The translations under genes were made by a program, and so were the position numbers. Shown here piece by piece: positions 1 to 9,067 of a DNA stretch of 64,000 nucleotides. The number at the start of each line of letters is the position of its first letter. Within the stretch, counting starts at the first letter, position 1. Origin of the DNA: RBG-13-68-16 sp041494245 (lineage in GTDB: Bacteria > Acidobacteriota > Thermoanaerobaculia > Thermoanaerobaculales > Thermoanaerobaculaceae); NCBI GenBank assembly GCA_041494245.1, contig JBGQAK010000005.1:62001-126000 (forward strand). Reading direction: 5' to 3'. Under the pieces are notes generated by a model. It was not told the DNA's origin and made no database searches. It worked only from the letters and a program-made list of their open reading frames with translations.

Positions 1-358
1 CGCAGAACGCTGGTTCTGTCCCGGCCTTCTGCGTGATCCTGTACGCCTCGGGGTCGAGCTTCGCGGTAAGCTTCGCCACCTGTTCGCGCGAAAGCGGCGT
101 GATGTCGTAACCGGACTTGGAGTATCGGGGTGTCATCGAACCGTTCCTCTCCTGCGCGTGGGTGGGCTCTGACGCGGCTGCCGATGCCGCAGCCGGCCCG
201 CCCATGCGCGCGACCAGCGAACTCGCCAGAAAGACGCCTGCCATCACCACGGCGAACGCCACGACCAGCGGAAGAACCCTGGAACCGCTCATGCCCTTGA
301 GAAGCCCCGCGAGAGCATTGTCATTCCGGGGCAGCAGACTACGTGATCCGTGTGTCAT
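1..358 (-). CDS. msrB: Membrane-anchored peptide-methionine (R)-S-oxide reductase, N-terminal part
   Basis: The reading frame starts at ATG 358-356 and is still open at the window edge, so only about 119 residues are visible. Residues 25-45 form a hydrophobic anchor, followed by an Ala/Gly linker and then the typical MsrB opening (YSKSGYDITPLS, then EAYRITQKAGTEPAFC from about residue 105). MsrB reduces methionine-R-sulfoxide in damaged proteins; the anchor places this copy at or outside the inner membrane. GGAGAT precedes the start. It is the last visible gene of a minus-strand trio with the glycosidase and secreted protein upstream. The zinc and catalytic cysteines lie beyond the edge, so activity cannot be judged. 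Confidence 0.85.
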   Translation of the reverse strand, partial: MTHGSRSLLPRNDNALAGLLKGMSGSRVLPLVVAFAVVMAGVFLASSLVARMGGPAAASAAASEPTHAQERNGSMTPRYSKSGYDITPLSREQVAKLTAKLDPEAYRITQKAGTEPAFC

Positions 359-440
359 GTGCATCTCCCCCCGTCGCCTCGGAATATGCCTGACCCGTGC
401 GGAACGTTACGGGCGTAAAGACGGCGCCGAAAGGGGCGCC

Positions 441-1394
441 CTATCGGGGGTACGCGACGAGGGCGAGCGGAACCTTGCGCCACCCGCGCCACGCCTTACG
501 CGCGCCGGAGGCGTCGGTCAGCGCGAGCTGGGCAGAGATGCCGCCGTCGAGCATCATCGCCTGCCGGCACCCGATCGCACCGAGGATCGCCGCCATCTCG
601 GGGACCGTCGGGCCGAAGGGGAGAGAGCCGAGCGCATCGCCGGCCGCGGCGAAGCGGGTGATGGCAAGGACGATCCGGCCGTCGCGCAGCTCGCCCACCG
701 CGAGACGGGCGTCGCGGTGCGCGAGGTCCACGCCGAGCCCGGGTTGGGTGAGCTGTTGCGGGACCTCGCCGTCGCCGCGCAGGAGGACCGGGTACGACTG
801 AAACGCCTCCACGACCGGGCCGCTGCCCGGGGCGGGTATCTCCGTCAGCGGCACGAACCGCACACGGCCGTCGGCGAGGATGGCGAACGCCGCGGAAAGG
901 CGCCCCGGTCCCGGGGGCTGCTCGACCTGCCCGCGACGGACGAGCCATCCCCAGGGCTGGCCGCCCGTGAACTGCCCGGCATTCACACCGAGCACCGCGT
1001 TTCCCGGCAGGTCGTCGAGCGACCACTCCGCGAGCGTCCCCGCCTCGCTGCTCGCCTCCACCAGCTCCATGCGGAGGCGCGAGGGGTCGAGGCGGGCAAG
1101 GACGACCTGCAGGCGCCAGGCCTCGCCGGTTCCGCCGAGCTCCAGCTCGGCCCACTCCGTCCCCGCGGCGGCCGGACGCCACGCGATGACCCCTACGACG
1201 GTGGGGTCGGGGGCCGGCCACGACGACGGCGCTCGCCCCGAGGCCCACCAGGTGACCCACTTCCCGCCGGCGAACACCTGCAGCTCCGACTCGGGCAGGC
1301 CAGCGGCCAGCGAGGCGCCCGCGGCCAGAGCGAGTGCGCACGCGGCCACGAGCGCCACGCGCATCAGTAGAGGGTTCAACCCCCGAGCGTGCAC
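441..1394 (-). CDS. Secreted NAGPA-domain phosphodiester glycosidase-like protein
   Basis: A protein of 317 residues with a signal peptide (about residues 11-30). The C-terminal half matches the phosphodiester glycosidase (NAGPA/DUF2233) fold: GVNAGQFTGGQPWGW near residue 140, and a terminal MMLDGGISAQL block like the family's LDGGGS motif. Relatives act on N-acetylglucosamine phosphodiesters or polysaccharides outside the cytoplasm; the substrate here is unknown. The first start is a GTG six bases after the stop of the upstream gene, implying coupling; an in-frame ATG at 1364 is an alternative and sits closer to the hydrophobic stretch. Confidence 0.75.
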   Translation of the reverse strand: MHARGLNPLLMRVALVAACALALAAGASLAAGLPESELQVFAGGKWVTWWASGRAPSSWPAPDPTVVGVIAWRPAAAGTEWAELELGGTGEAWRLQVVLARLDPSRLRMELVEASSEAGTLAEWSLDDLPGNAVLGVNAGQFTGGQPWGWLVRRGQVEQPPGPGRLSAAFAILADGRVRFVPLTEIPAPGSGPVVEAFQSYPVLLRGDGEVPQQLTQPGLGVDLAHRDARLAVGELRDGRIVLAITRFAAAGDALGSLPFGPTVPEMAAILGAIGCRQAMMLDGGISAQLALTDASGARKAWRGWRKVPLALVAYPR

Positions 1395-1400
1395 CGGAGC

Positions 1401-2171
1401 TCAGCGCTTGTTGGGGTACATCGCCTTGGTGAACGCCTCGCAGCGCGGCTGCAGCACCGCGACCTCGCTCGCCGAGTAGACGAAGAACACCGGTCCCTCA
1501 CCCTTGATCTTGACGCCGTTCGCGCCCGGGGTCATCGGGTCGGCGAAACAAAACGGCGTGATGCGCTCCCTGAGGATCGCGTACTGGCGGTCCGTGAAGC
1601 CGTTGCTCTTGGCCGCTTCCACCTGGGCCCCGCGCAGTTCGCTGCCGACGTCGGGCTTGGTGTAGGTCTTGTTCGGGTCCGGCCCGCAGGCCTTCATCAT
1701 GGAGGCCTCCATCTTCGCCGTCGCGGCCTTCGCAGCCTTCGCGCTGGCCGCCGGGTCCTTCGAATTCCCTGATATGGCCCGGATGTTAGCCTCCATGAGC
1801 TGCTGGAACTCGGGGGTCATCATCACACCCATCTGGCACTGTTGGTACTCCTCCTTGGTCTTCGTCGCCTTGGGTACCGGCTTGGCGGCCTGGGCGGCGA
1901 TCTCCTTGCGCGCGGCCTCGTACGCGGCGAGCGCCTTGACGAACCGATCGAGCGTCCCCGGCGTCATCTCCAGCACCTCCTCGTCGAACTCCGGACTCGC
2001 CCCGCCGGCAGATTGCGCCGTTGCCCCGCCCGACGTTTGCGTCGACACCCGTCCGCTCTTGGGTCCCGGCAGCCCGGAGCTCGGCGTCAGACCCTGCGCC
2101 GTAAGGGCTGCGGGTGCGGCCAGGCTGGCCGCGAGGACAATAACCGACACCACGTACACACGTTTTCTCAT
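1401..2171 (-). CDS. Secreted protein of unknown function
   Basis: 256 residues with a clear signal peptide (residues 1-25, ending ALTAQG), a low-complexity Ser/Gly/Thr stretch (27-60), then a mostly helical, Ala/Lys-rich region. Three or four cysteines (around residues 112, 159, 208 and 244) could pair in the periplasm. GGGAGG lies just upstream of the ATG. It heads the operon that continues with the glycosidase and MsrB. I recognise no family, so no function is given. Confidence 0.7.
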   Translation of the reverse strand: MRKRVYVVSVIVLAASLAAPAALTAQGLTPSSGLPGPKSGRVSTQTSGGATAQSAGGASPEFDEEVLEMTPGTLDRFVKALAAYEAARKEIAAQAAKPVPKATKTKEEYQQCQMGVMMTPEFQQLMEANIRAISGNSKDPAASAKAAKAATAKMEASMMKACGPDPNKTYTKPDVGSELRGAQVEAAKSNGFTDRQYAILRERITPFCFADPMTPGANGVKIKGEGPVFFVYSASEVAVLQPRCEAFTKAMYPNKR

Positions 2172-2360
2172 CGAAGCCTCCCGTGGGCGCGCATGCCTCG
2201 TACGCCCGTGTTCCCTTTTCTAGGGACTCCCCCTGCGGTAAGTATGCCACGGGCGCAGCAATTCCCCGGCGGGTCGTCGGCAAGACGGGTGTCGCCGGTT
2301 CGCGGGCATGGGGGGCGCAACTTCGTAATTGAGAAACCGTCGCAAATATAATCTTTCATG

Positions 2361-2389
2361 TTGACATCGTTTCCGGCGGGGCGTAAGCA
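2361..2389 (+). promoter_or_regulatory. Putative sigma-70 type promoter of the molybdenum hydroxylase operon
   Basis: TTGACA at 2361-2366, a 17-base spacer and TAAGCA at 2384-2389, about 75 bases before the ATG at 2467. The -35 box is perfect and the -10 box weak. The region lies between divergent operons. This is pattern matching only. Confidence 0.45.
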
Positions 2390-2466
2390 ATGCGGTGAGT
2401 CTTCGCCACCTGCGGGCCCCGGCGCCCGCGCAACGAGCAGCTCGACGTCGTGAGGGAGGTCTGGCC

Positions 2467-2946
2467 ATGGTTCGCCCCGTGTCCTTCACTTTGAACGGTA
2501 AGCCCGCGCAGGTGACGGTGGATGACGAGCGCATGCTCCTCTGGGTGCTGCGCTACGACCTCGGTCTGACGGGCACGAAGTACGGGTGCGGTGAGGGGTT
2601 GTGCGGCGCCTGCACGGTCATCGTGGACAACGAGGCCGTGCGCTCCTGTGCAACCAAGGTCAAGGACGTCGCCGGCAAGCAGGTGCTCACCGTCGAGGGC
2701 CTGAGCCGCAACGGGCAGCTGCACGCGCTGCAGCAGGCGTTCCTCAAGGTCAACGCCTTCCAGTGTGGCTACTGCACCTCGGGGATGCTCATGAGCGCCT
2801 ACGCGCTGCTGCAGAAGAAGCCGCGGCCGACGCGCGCCGAGATCATCCAGCACATGGACGACAACCTCTGCCGATGCGGCTCGCACAAACGCATCCTCGA
2901 GGCCATCGAGAGTGCGGCCCAGGGCGCGAGGGGAGGTGCGCGATGA
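2467..2946 (+). CDS. (2Fe-2S) subunit of an isoquinoline 1-oxidoreductase-like molybdenum hydroxylase
   Basis: 159 residues in the order ferredoxin-type [2Fe-2S] domain then helical [2Fe-2S]-binding domain. The plant-type cluster shows CGEGLCGACTV near residues 42-52 plus a later cysteine; the second cluster shows CGYCTSGM and CRCGSH. This small subunit passes electrons from the molybdopterin site of its partner to an acceptor. ATG 2467 is chosen because GAGGGAGGT lies at 2452-2460; the longer frame upstream is not protein-like. The stop overlaps the next ATG by four bases (ATGA), so the two subunits are coupled. No FAD subunit is present, as in IorAB-type enzymes. Confidence 0.9.
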   Translation: MVRPVSFTLNGKPAQVTVDDERMLLWVLRYDLGLTGTKYGCGEGLCGACTVIVDNEAVRSCATKVKDVAGKQVLTVEGLSRNGQLHALQQAFLKVNAFQCGYCTSGMLMSAYALLQKKPRPTRAEIIQHMDDNLCRCGSHKRILEAIESAAQGARGGAR

Positions 2947-5060
2947 AAAGCGAGCTCACCATCAACCGTCGCGACCTCCTGGTCTCGCTTGCCGGAACCG
3001 GGCTCTACATCTTTTTCCGGTTCGACCCGCTCTGGGCGCAGGAGCCGGAGCGCTTCCTATCCCGGCCGAGCTACCCGACCGACTTCAACGCGTACCTGCA
3101 CGTCGGTGAGACCGGCCGCACGACCTGCTTCGTCGGCAAGGTCGAGCTGGGGCAGGGGTCGATGACCGCGCTCGCCCAGCTGTGCTCCGAGGAGCTGGAC
3201 GTCGCCTTCGACACCGTGGACATGGTGATGGGCGACACCGACCTCTGCCCGTGGGACATGGGCACATTCGGCTCGCTCACGATCCGGAGCTTCGGGCCTG
3301 TGCTGCGCGCCGCCGCGGCCGAGGCGCGGGCCGTGCTCCTCCAGATGGGCGCCGAGAAACTCCAGGCGCCTGTCGAGAAGCTCGTCGTCAAGGACGGCGT
3401 CATCAGCGACACGCGCGACCCGAGCAAGAGGATCACCTACGCCCAGCTCGTGCAGGGCAGGCGCATCGAGCGGCACCTCGAAAAGGTCCCGTTCAAGGCA
3501 GTCTCCACGTTCGGCGTTGTCGGCAAGTCTCCCGCGCGCAAGGACGCGCTCGAGAAGCTGACCGGCAAGGCGAAGTACGCCGGCGACATGGGGTTCCCCG
3601 GAACCGTTCACGGGCGCATCCTCAGGCCGCCGACGCACGGCGCGAAGCTCACGGGCGCCGACACCAGCGCCGCCGAGGTGATCCCCGGAGTGCGGGTTGT
3701 GCGGGACGGCGACCTGGTCGCGGTGTTCCACCGGTATCCGGATGTGGCCGACGCGGCGCTTGCTCTCGTGAAGGCGCAGTTCGACGTGCCCACACCTACG
3801 GTGGACGACACGACCATCTTCGACCACCTCGTGAAAGCCGCGCCGGAAGGCAGGATGCTGGGGGAGAGCGGAAACCTCCAGGAGGGCGAGAAGCTGGCGA
3901 AGGCCGTCTTCGACCACACCTATCTGAACAGCTACGTCTCGCACGCGACCGTGGAGACGCACTCGGCGGTCGCGAAGATCGAGGGCGGCAAGGCGACTGT
4001 GTGGGTCTCCACGCAGGCGCCGTTCATGGTCAAGAACCAGGTCGCGGAAGGGGCGGGCTTTGCCCCGGCCGACGTCCGCATCATCACGCCGTACGTCGGC
4101 GCCGGTTTCGGCGGGAAGACCGGGGCGCGGCAGGCGGTGGAGGCCGCGCGCCTCGCGAAGATCGTCGGTGTGCCGGTGCAGGTGGTCTGGGATCGCGCCG
4201 AGGAGTTCTTCTACGACACCTTCCGCCCGGCGGCGGTCGTCAAGATCCGCTCGGGACTCACGGGCGCGGGCAAGATCTGCCTGTGGGACTACAAGGTGTA
4301 CTGCGCGGGCGACCGCGAGGCGAAGCAGTTCTACGATGTGCCCCACCAGCGCACCGTTTCGTCGGGCGGGTGGCAGGGGCAGCAGCCGCCCGGGCTGCAC
4401 CCGTTCGGGGTCGGGCCGTGGCGCGCGCCGTCGGTCAACACCAACACCTTCGCGCGCGAGTCGCAGATTGACATCATGGCCGCGAACGCCGGCGCGGACC
4501 CGCTCGAGTTTCGCCTCCGCAACCTCACCGACCAGCGCATGGTGCGGGTCCTCAAGGCGGCCGCGGAGAGGTTCGGCTGGATTCCGAAGCGCGCGCCGAG
4601 CGGGCGCGGGGTGGGTGTCGCCTGCGCGATCTACCTCGGGACCTGGGTGGCGATGTGCGCCGAGGTCGCGGTGGACAAGGCGACCGGCCGCGTCAAGGTC
4701 AAGCGGGTCGTATGCGCGCAGGACATGGGCGTCATCGTCAACCCGGACGGCTCCCGCCAGCAGATCGAGGGCGGCATCACGATGGGCCTGGGGTACGCGC
4801 TCACAGAGGAGGTGCGTTTTTCGGGCGGGCAGGTGCTCAACAAGAACTTCGACACCTACGAGATCCCGCGGTTCTCCTGGCTGCCGGCGATCGAGACCAT
4901 CCTGATCGAAAACCCCGGCGTGGCCGCATCGGGGTGCGGCGAGCCGCCGATCGTGTGCGTGGGCGCCGTGATCGCGAACGCGATCCACGACGCCGTGGGC
5001 GCAAGGCTCTTCCAGCTCCCGATGAACCCGGCGCGCATCAAGGCGGCGCTCAAGGCGTAG
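2943..5060 (+). CDS. Molybdopterin-binding large subunit, isoquinoline 1-oxidoreductase-like
   Basis: 705 residues. An Arg-Arg motif (NRRDLLVSLAG) before a hydrophobic stretch suggests export by the Tat route, usual for IorB. The xanthine dehydrogenase fold is recognisable from VGKVELGQGSMTALAQ near residue 60, the dinucleotide-cofactor motif VGAGFGGKTGA near 385, PWRAPS near 500, and the C-terminal GCGEPP near 662 whose Glu is the usual catalytic base. The enzyme would hydroxylate an N-heterocycle or oxidise an aldehyde; the substrate cannot be read from sequence. It is a little shorter than many IorB proteins but keeps the key motifs. No cytochrome or maturation gene is adjacent. Confidence 0.88.
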   Translation: MKSELTINRRDLLVSLAGTGLYIFFRFDPLWAQEPERFLSRPSYPTDFNAYLHVGETGRTTCFVGKVELGQGSMTALAQLCSEELDVAFDTVDMVMGDTDLCPWDMGTFGSLTIRSFGPVLRAAAAEARAVLLQMGAEKLQAPVEKLVVKDGVISDTRDPSKRITYAQLVQGRRIERHLEKVPFKAVSTFGVVGKSPARKDALEKLTGKAKYAGDMGFPGTVHGRILRPPTHGAKLTGADTSAAEVIPGVRVVRDGDLVAVFHRYPDVADAALALVKAQFDVPTPTVDDTTIFDHLVKAAPEGRMLGESGNLQEGEKLAKAVFDHTYLNSYVSHATVETHSAVAKIEGGKATVWVSTQAPFMVKNQVAEGAGFAPADVRIITPYVGAGFGGKTGARQAVEAARLAKIVGVPVQVVWDRAEEFFYDTFRPAAVVKIRSGLTGAGKICLWDYKVYCAGDREAKQFYDVPHQRTVSSGGWQGQQPPGLHPFGVGPWRAPSVNTNTFARESQIDIMAANAGADPLEFRLRNLTDQRMVRVLKAAAERFGWIPKRAPSGRGVGVACAIYLGTWVAMCAEVAVDKATGRVKVKRVVCAQDMGVIVNPDGSRQQIEGGITMGLGYALTEEVRFSGGQVLNKNFDTYEIPRFSWLPAIETILIENPGVAASGCGEPPIVCVGAVIANAIHDAVGARLFQLPMNPARIKAALKA

Positions 5061-5091
5061 CGCTTCCCGCTAGGGCGGGGATGGCCCGATC

Positions 5092-5134
5092 GACCCTCAC
5101 CCCGGCCCTCTCCCGGGGGGAGAGGGAGAAGGTG
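5092..5134. repeat. Dispersed palindromic repeat, CTCTCCC...GGGAGAGGG family, copy 1
   Basis: CCCTCACCCCGGCCCTCTC followed by a C/G-rich loop and GGGGAGAGGGAGAAGG, forming a strong hairpin. Related copies occur at 8862, 10915, 42855 and 55694, with a half copy at 7645. Here it follows the hydroxylase operon and could also act as a 3' hairpin. Confidence 0.7.
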
Positions 5135-5239
5135 CGTGGGGCGCGACCGCCGGGCGCGCAACCTTACTCGGCGCGCCGGCCCGCATCGAACTGCACGGCG
5201 CGAGAGCCACAGACCGGCCGTGCAGGCTAGAATCGCCGA

Positions 5240-6415
5240 GTGAACCTGCCGAGCGAGCTTGCCGCGCACCGCTGGCGCCTCCTAGCCAGCGCGATGGTCA
5301 GCTTCTTCGCCGTGGGGATGACGTTCTTTGCCGTGCCCCCGCTGGTCGAGACGTTACGCACGACCTTTGCCCTCTCGAACCTCTCCATCGGCCTCCTGAT
5401 GGGTGCCATCGCGGTGCCCGCCATCGTCCTCTCGATCCCTTTCGGAGCGGCGCTCGACCGCTGGCCTCCGCGCGCCGCCGGCCTGGCCGGTCTCGCGGCG
5501 ATGCTCGTGGGGGCGGTGGCGTTCGCGGCGGCGCCGGGGTACCCCGTGCTCCTGGCCGGCCGCCTCTTCTTCGGCGTCGGCGCCCTGCTCATTAACCTGC
5601 TGCTCGCGCGCCTGATCTCGATGGCGTTTGCGGGGCGCGAGCTGGCCCTCGCGATGGGGCTGTTCACCGGCACGTACGCCGCCGCGATGATCGTGCTCTT
5701 CTCGCTCCACCCCTGGCTGCAGGCAACCCTCGGGTGGCGCGTTGAGATGGGGCTGCTCGCCGTCCTCGTCTTGGTGGCGATCCCGCTGCACGCCGTCTCG
5801 GTGCCGAGGCGCGCGGAGGCAGGGGAGGGGACGCCCAGGCCGGAGGGTGCGCCGGCGGTCCCGCCCTCGCTTGCCGCCCTCGGCCTCTCGTGGATGCTCT
5901 ACTTCGTCGGCTTCTCCGCGGTCACGACGTTCGGACCGGAGTGGGCGGGCGGCGGCGGCAGCGGGCTCCTGGTCACCAGCGTGATCACCTGGGTGGCGAT
6001 GTTCGGCACGCCGCTTGCGGGCGCCATCATTGACCGCTCCGGCCGCCCCCAGGTGTGGTGCGCGGCCGGCGTCGGCCTCATGGCCGCCACGCTCGCACTG
6101 ATGGCCGCGCGCTCGCTGCCCGCGGTCGCCGCGATGGTCGCGCTTGGCGTGGTGGCTTCGGTTACGCCGCCTGCGTTCTACTCGCTGCCCGGGCGGCTCG
6201 TGCCTTTCGAGCGGGTCGGCTTCGCCTTCGGGTTCATCACCGCGCTCTCGAACCTCGGCACGGTGCTTGGGCCCGCTCTCGCTGGGGCGGTGCGCGACGC
6301 GACGCCCGCCTGGGCCCCCCTGTGGCTCACCCTTGGCGGAGTGGCGTTGGCGGGTGCGGTGGCGGCAACCCTGGTCCGTCCGGCGTCAGGTGGCCCGGCG
6401 CGCGGCCCCTCGTAG
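5240..6415 (+). CDS. Major facilitator superfamily transporter
   Basis: 391 residues, almost entirely hydrophobic, with about twelve predicted membrane segments in two halves joined by a hydrophilic loop near residues 190-210. The loop GAALDRWPPRAAG near residue 70 and AGAIIDRSGRPQ near 260 match the MFS loop motif D-R-x-G/R. It would move a small solute by secondary transport in the inner membrane; the substrate is unknown. The start is GTG at 5240. It stands alone between a repeat and the VOC gene. Confidence 0.8.
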   Translation: MNLPSELAAHRWRLLASAMVSFFAVGMTFFAVPPLVETLRTTFALSNLSIGLLMGAIAVPAIVLSIPFGAALDRWPPRAAGLAGLAAMLVGAVAFAAAPGYPVLLAGRLFFGVGALLINLLLARLISMAFAGRELALAMGLFTGTYAAAMIVLFSLHPWLQATLGWRVEMGLLAVLVLVAIPLHAVSVPRRAEAGEGTPRPEGAPAVPPSLAALGLSWMLYFVGFSAVTTFGPEWAGGGGSGLLVTSVITWVAMFGTPLAGAIIDRSGRPQVWCAAGVGLMAATLALMAARSLPAVAAMVALGVVASVTPPAFYSLPGRLVPFERVGFAFGFITALSNLGTVLGPALAGAVRDATPAWAPLWLTLGGVALAGAVAATLVRPASGGPARGPS

Positions 6416-6655
6416 CGGCCCCGCCCCTCCTTGCGGCATTGCGGTGCCGCGTCCCGCCTGGGCGGGATCGCACCCCACATTCAGCCGGGGGCCTGCCTGC
6501 GCATCTCGTTACAGATGAATCATTTGCAGCAGCCGCCCATGGGGCGGCCGGCGTTTCCGGCGGCGCCGCGACGAGGCGGGAATTCGCCCGCTCGCGGGCG
6601 GTTTGTGGATTCCGTGAACAGTCCCGACCCCCGCGGAGACATCGAGGAGGAAGTC

Positions 6656-7141
6656 ATGGCCAAGAAGGTAAATCCGATTCCCGAGGGCATGCATACCGTC
6701 ACGCCGACCCTGACGATCAACGGGTGCGCGAAGGCGATCGAGTTCTACAAGAAGGCTTTCGGCGCGGAGGAGGTCGACCGGGCGGTGGCGCCGGACGGGA
6801 AGTCCGTCTGGCACGCCGCGCTCAAGATCGGCGACTCGGTCGTTTTCATGAACGACGAGATGCCGGGGATGTCCTCCCCGTCGCCCGGCCCGGGCCGTCC
6901 CTCACCCGTGCGCCTCTGGCTATATGTCCGCGACTGCGACGCCTCCTTCAAGCGGGCGGTGGACGCGGGCGCCAAGGTGAAGGGTCAGGTTGAGGACATG
7001 TTCTGGGGCGACCGCTGCGGCATGGTGAACGATCCGTTCGGCTACGAATGGATCTTGGCCACCAGGGTCAAGGAGATGACCAGGGAGGAGATGAGGGTCG
7101 CCGGCGAGGAGTTCGCCAAGAAGATGTCCGCCGGCCGCTGA
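6656..7141 (+). CDS. VOC family (glyoxalase/PhnB-like) protein
   Basis: 161 residues. TPTLTINGCAKAIEFYKKAF near residue 16 and MVNDPFGYEWILATR near 125 are typical of PhnB-like members of the vicinal oxygen chelate superfamily. Members bind a metal or a small ligand; many have no assigned reaction. The start is ATG 6656, preceded by GAGGAGGAAG; the longer upstream frame is repeat-like sequence. A basic tail (residues 135-161) follows the domain. It is probably cytoplasmic and monocistronic. Confidence 0.85.
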   Translation: MAKKVNPIPEGMHTVTPTLTINGCAKAIEFYKKAFGAEEVDRAVAPDGKSVWHAALKIGDSVVFMNDEMPGMSSPSPGPGRPSPVRLWLYVRDCDASFKRAVDAGAKVKGQVEDMFWGDRCGMVNDPFGYEWILATRVKEMTREEMRVAGEEFAKKMSAGR

Positions 7142-7181
7142 GCGCCGCGGACGGTCGCTCGTAGCGGCCACCCGCTGCTGG

Positions 7182-7290
7182 ATCTGTCATTCCGAGGAGT
7201 GCAGCGGTCGTAGAGCCTGCCCTGGCGGAGGGAATGGGAGGAATCTGGGTGGGGGAAGCGCTGATCCGGAGGCCCCCCAGATCCCTTGTA
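7182..7290. repeat. Degenerate dispersed repeat related to the AGATCT family
   Basis: GTCATTCCGAGGAGTGCAG, then GAGGAATCTGGGTGGGGG and CCCAGATCCCTTG. This order resembles the elements at 42931 and 44743, with the AGATCT core diverged to GAATCT. It lies between the VOC gene and the methyltransferase scrap. Confidence 0.5.
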
Positions 7291-7356
7291 TCTTCGGCAT
7301 GAAGAGGTGAGTTCGATAACGTGGCATTGGCGGCGGCGCGGTAGACCGCAGATTCC

Positions 7357-7644
7357 TCTGTGGAAGACCGCGAGCGCGCGCGTCAGCTCAACGACGACGC
7401 GCGTGGCCTCCGACGTGTCACGCCGGTCGAACACCCGCCCGTGCCAGAGCGCGTTGTCCACGATCAGCACGCCGCGCGGCCGCAGCTTCCCCTCGATCAC
7501 GGGCAGGGAGTCCGGGTACGCCTGCTTGTCGATGTCGCTGAAGATCAGGTCGAACGTGTCCTCGGCCCAGCTCAGCGCCTCCACCGCCTCGCACACCTGG
7601 AAGCGGACAATGCCGTTGAAACCGAGCCGTGCGAGGTGGTGGCG
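7357..7644 (-). pseudogene. Remnant of a class I O-methyltransferase
   Basis: The minus strand encodes about 95 residues of the middle of a SAM-dependent O-methyltransferase (COG4122 type): FDLIFSDIDKQAYP, then LRPRGVLIVDNALWHGRV, then an ELTRALA helix. The N-terminal SAM-binding glycine loop is missing and the C-terminal strands give way to unrelated sequence after FHRG. At its N-terminal edge the frame runs straight into a half copy of the CTCTCCC repeat family (7645-7677), so the repeat marks the breakpoint. Without the cofactor loop it cannot be a working enzyme. Confidence 0.7.
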
Positions 7645-7741
7645 GGCGCGCGCAGAGAGGGCCGGGGTGAGGGCGCAACCGGATCCGGGTAGAGCACGTA
7701 TCAACTCTGTGTGAGTGTCCTAGAATGAAAGAGGGACAGCC

Positions 7742-8812
7742 ATGAGGAAGATCCCAGCCCTCCTTATCCTGGCGCTGACTTCGGCAATGACCGCGGCGCC
7801 GGCGTTCGCGCAGGCGGAACCGGTGCGGCGCGTCCTCGAGGCCTCCTCGTACTTCCCACTGCATGAGGGTTACCGCTGGGTCTACACCAGGACCGGACTG
7901 ACCGGCACGACCACCTGGCAGGCGAGCGTGGTCGAGGCGGGCGGGAGCTTGCCGCGAGGCGGGTTCCACGTGCTCACGGGTTACTTTCTCGGCCCGCCGA
8001 GAACGGTGCAGAGCGACGCCAGGGGTCGCGTGACGGAGACCGACTTCAACCGGGAAAAGACCTACCTCTGGTACCAGCTCGGCGCACCGGTGGGTACGAC
8101 GTGGGAGCTGGAATGGGCGCCATCACCGCTGATGACGCCCGTCGCAGGGTGCATCGCGGGCTCGAAGCTGCGAATCGTCAGCCGCGACGAGACGGTCACG
8201 GTCCCGGCCGGCGAGTTTCACGGGGTGGTCCACGTTGAGTTCCGCGCTCCGTGCGTCGACGCCGGCATCACGGGGGAGTGGTTCGCCCCCGGGGTCGGTC
8301 TGGTGCGCAGGATCGAGACGACGATCGCGGGTCCGGTGACCAGCGACCTCACGGAGGCCGATCTCGGCACGCTCGTGCTGCCGCTCGCGCCCTACGCCAC
8401 GACGCTCTCGCTAGCCTCTTCACGCTATGTCAACGACCTGATGCCTCCTGTGGACCTCGGCGCGCTGCCGGTGGTTCGGGGGTCGTTCACGCTTACCAAC
8501 TGGACCGATGTGCCCTTGGAGCTGACGTTTTCCGGCTGCACGAGCGCCACAATCACGGTCCAGGACAGCACCGGTGAGACGGTTCTCACCGCTCACGCCG
8601 ACGACGGTGGGTGCTGCACCTGCAAGGCACTTCAACGGGTGACGCTCGGGCGCTCGGCCCTGCTGTTGCCGTTCTCCTTCAAGCTGATCTCGGACAAGGG
8701 GATGCCGCTCCCCGACGGCCGTTACGGCGTCGCCATCACGCTCGAGACGCTCGACGTGCCATCGCTCCGCCCCTCCGCCCGGGCGCTCATCGAGATCGCC
8801 TCGACGTACTGA
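7742..8812 (+). CDS. Secreted protein with C-terminal BsuPI-like domain
   Basis: 356 residues. Signal peptide 1-23 (ending AFAQA), then a domain of alternating strands (about 35-220), then a region resembling the BsuPI intracellular proteinase inhibitor fold (about 235-350): LTNWTDVPLELTFSGC, VQDSTGETV and LPDGRYGVAITLE. A cysteine cluster (GGCCTCK near 296) could bind metal or form disulfides. Aerobic relatives of the BsuPI fold serve as adhesion or inhibitor modules; the role here is unknown. GAGGGACA precedes ATG 7742. Single gene on the plus strand. Confidence 0.65.
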   Translation: MRKIPALLILALTSAMTAAPAFAQAEPVRRVLEASSYFPLHEGYRWVYTRTGLTGTTTWQASVVEAGGSLPRGGFHVLTGYFLGPPRTVQSDARGRVTETDFNREKTYLWYQLGAPVGTTWELEWAPSPLMTPVAGCIAGSKLRIVSRDETVTVPAGEFHGVVHVEFRAPCVDAGITGEWFAPGVGLVRRIETTIAGPVTSDLTEADLGTLVLPLAPYATTLSLASSRYVNDLMPPVDLGALPVVRGSFTLTNWTDVPLELTFSGCTSATITVQDSTGETVLTAHADDGGCCTCKALQRVTLGRSALLLPFSFKLISDKGMPLPDGRYGVAITLETLDVPSLRPSARALIEIASTY

Positions 8813-8861
8813 TCGCCGACTCGCCGTTTGTGCCCTCCCCGCGCAGCCGTGGGGCGCGTGC

Positions 8862-8907
8862 GCTCTTCTCCCGTTCCCGCGTGCGGGAGAGGGCGGGGTG
8901 AGGGTGG
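8862..8907. repeat. Dispersed palindromic repeat, CTCTCCC family, copy 2
   Basis: CTCTTCTCCCGTTCCCGC followed by GTGCGGGAGAGGGCGGGGTG. Long stem with a short loop, placed 50 bases after the BsuPI-like gene, where it may also act as an RNA 3' hairpin. Confidence 0.65.
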
Positions 8908-9067
8908 AAGCGGGCGCCCCGCGGTGAGGGACGGCTCTGGTGAACCTCGACCGCCCTGTGGCCGTATACCAGGCATGACGCCTCTTGAATCACAAAGGCC
9001 GATCCGGTGCGACCGGCCCGTCCTGAACCGATCCGAAGCGGGAACTCGAAGACAAGGAGGAGTGATC

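Noticed and set aside
3057..4988. A 643-residue open frame antisense to the molybdenum hydroxylase gene
   Set aside because: It is Arg/His/Asp-rich, has no domain, and mirrors the third-position GC bias of the real gene on the other strand.
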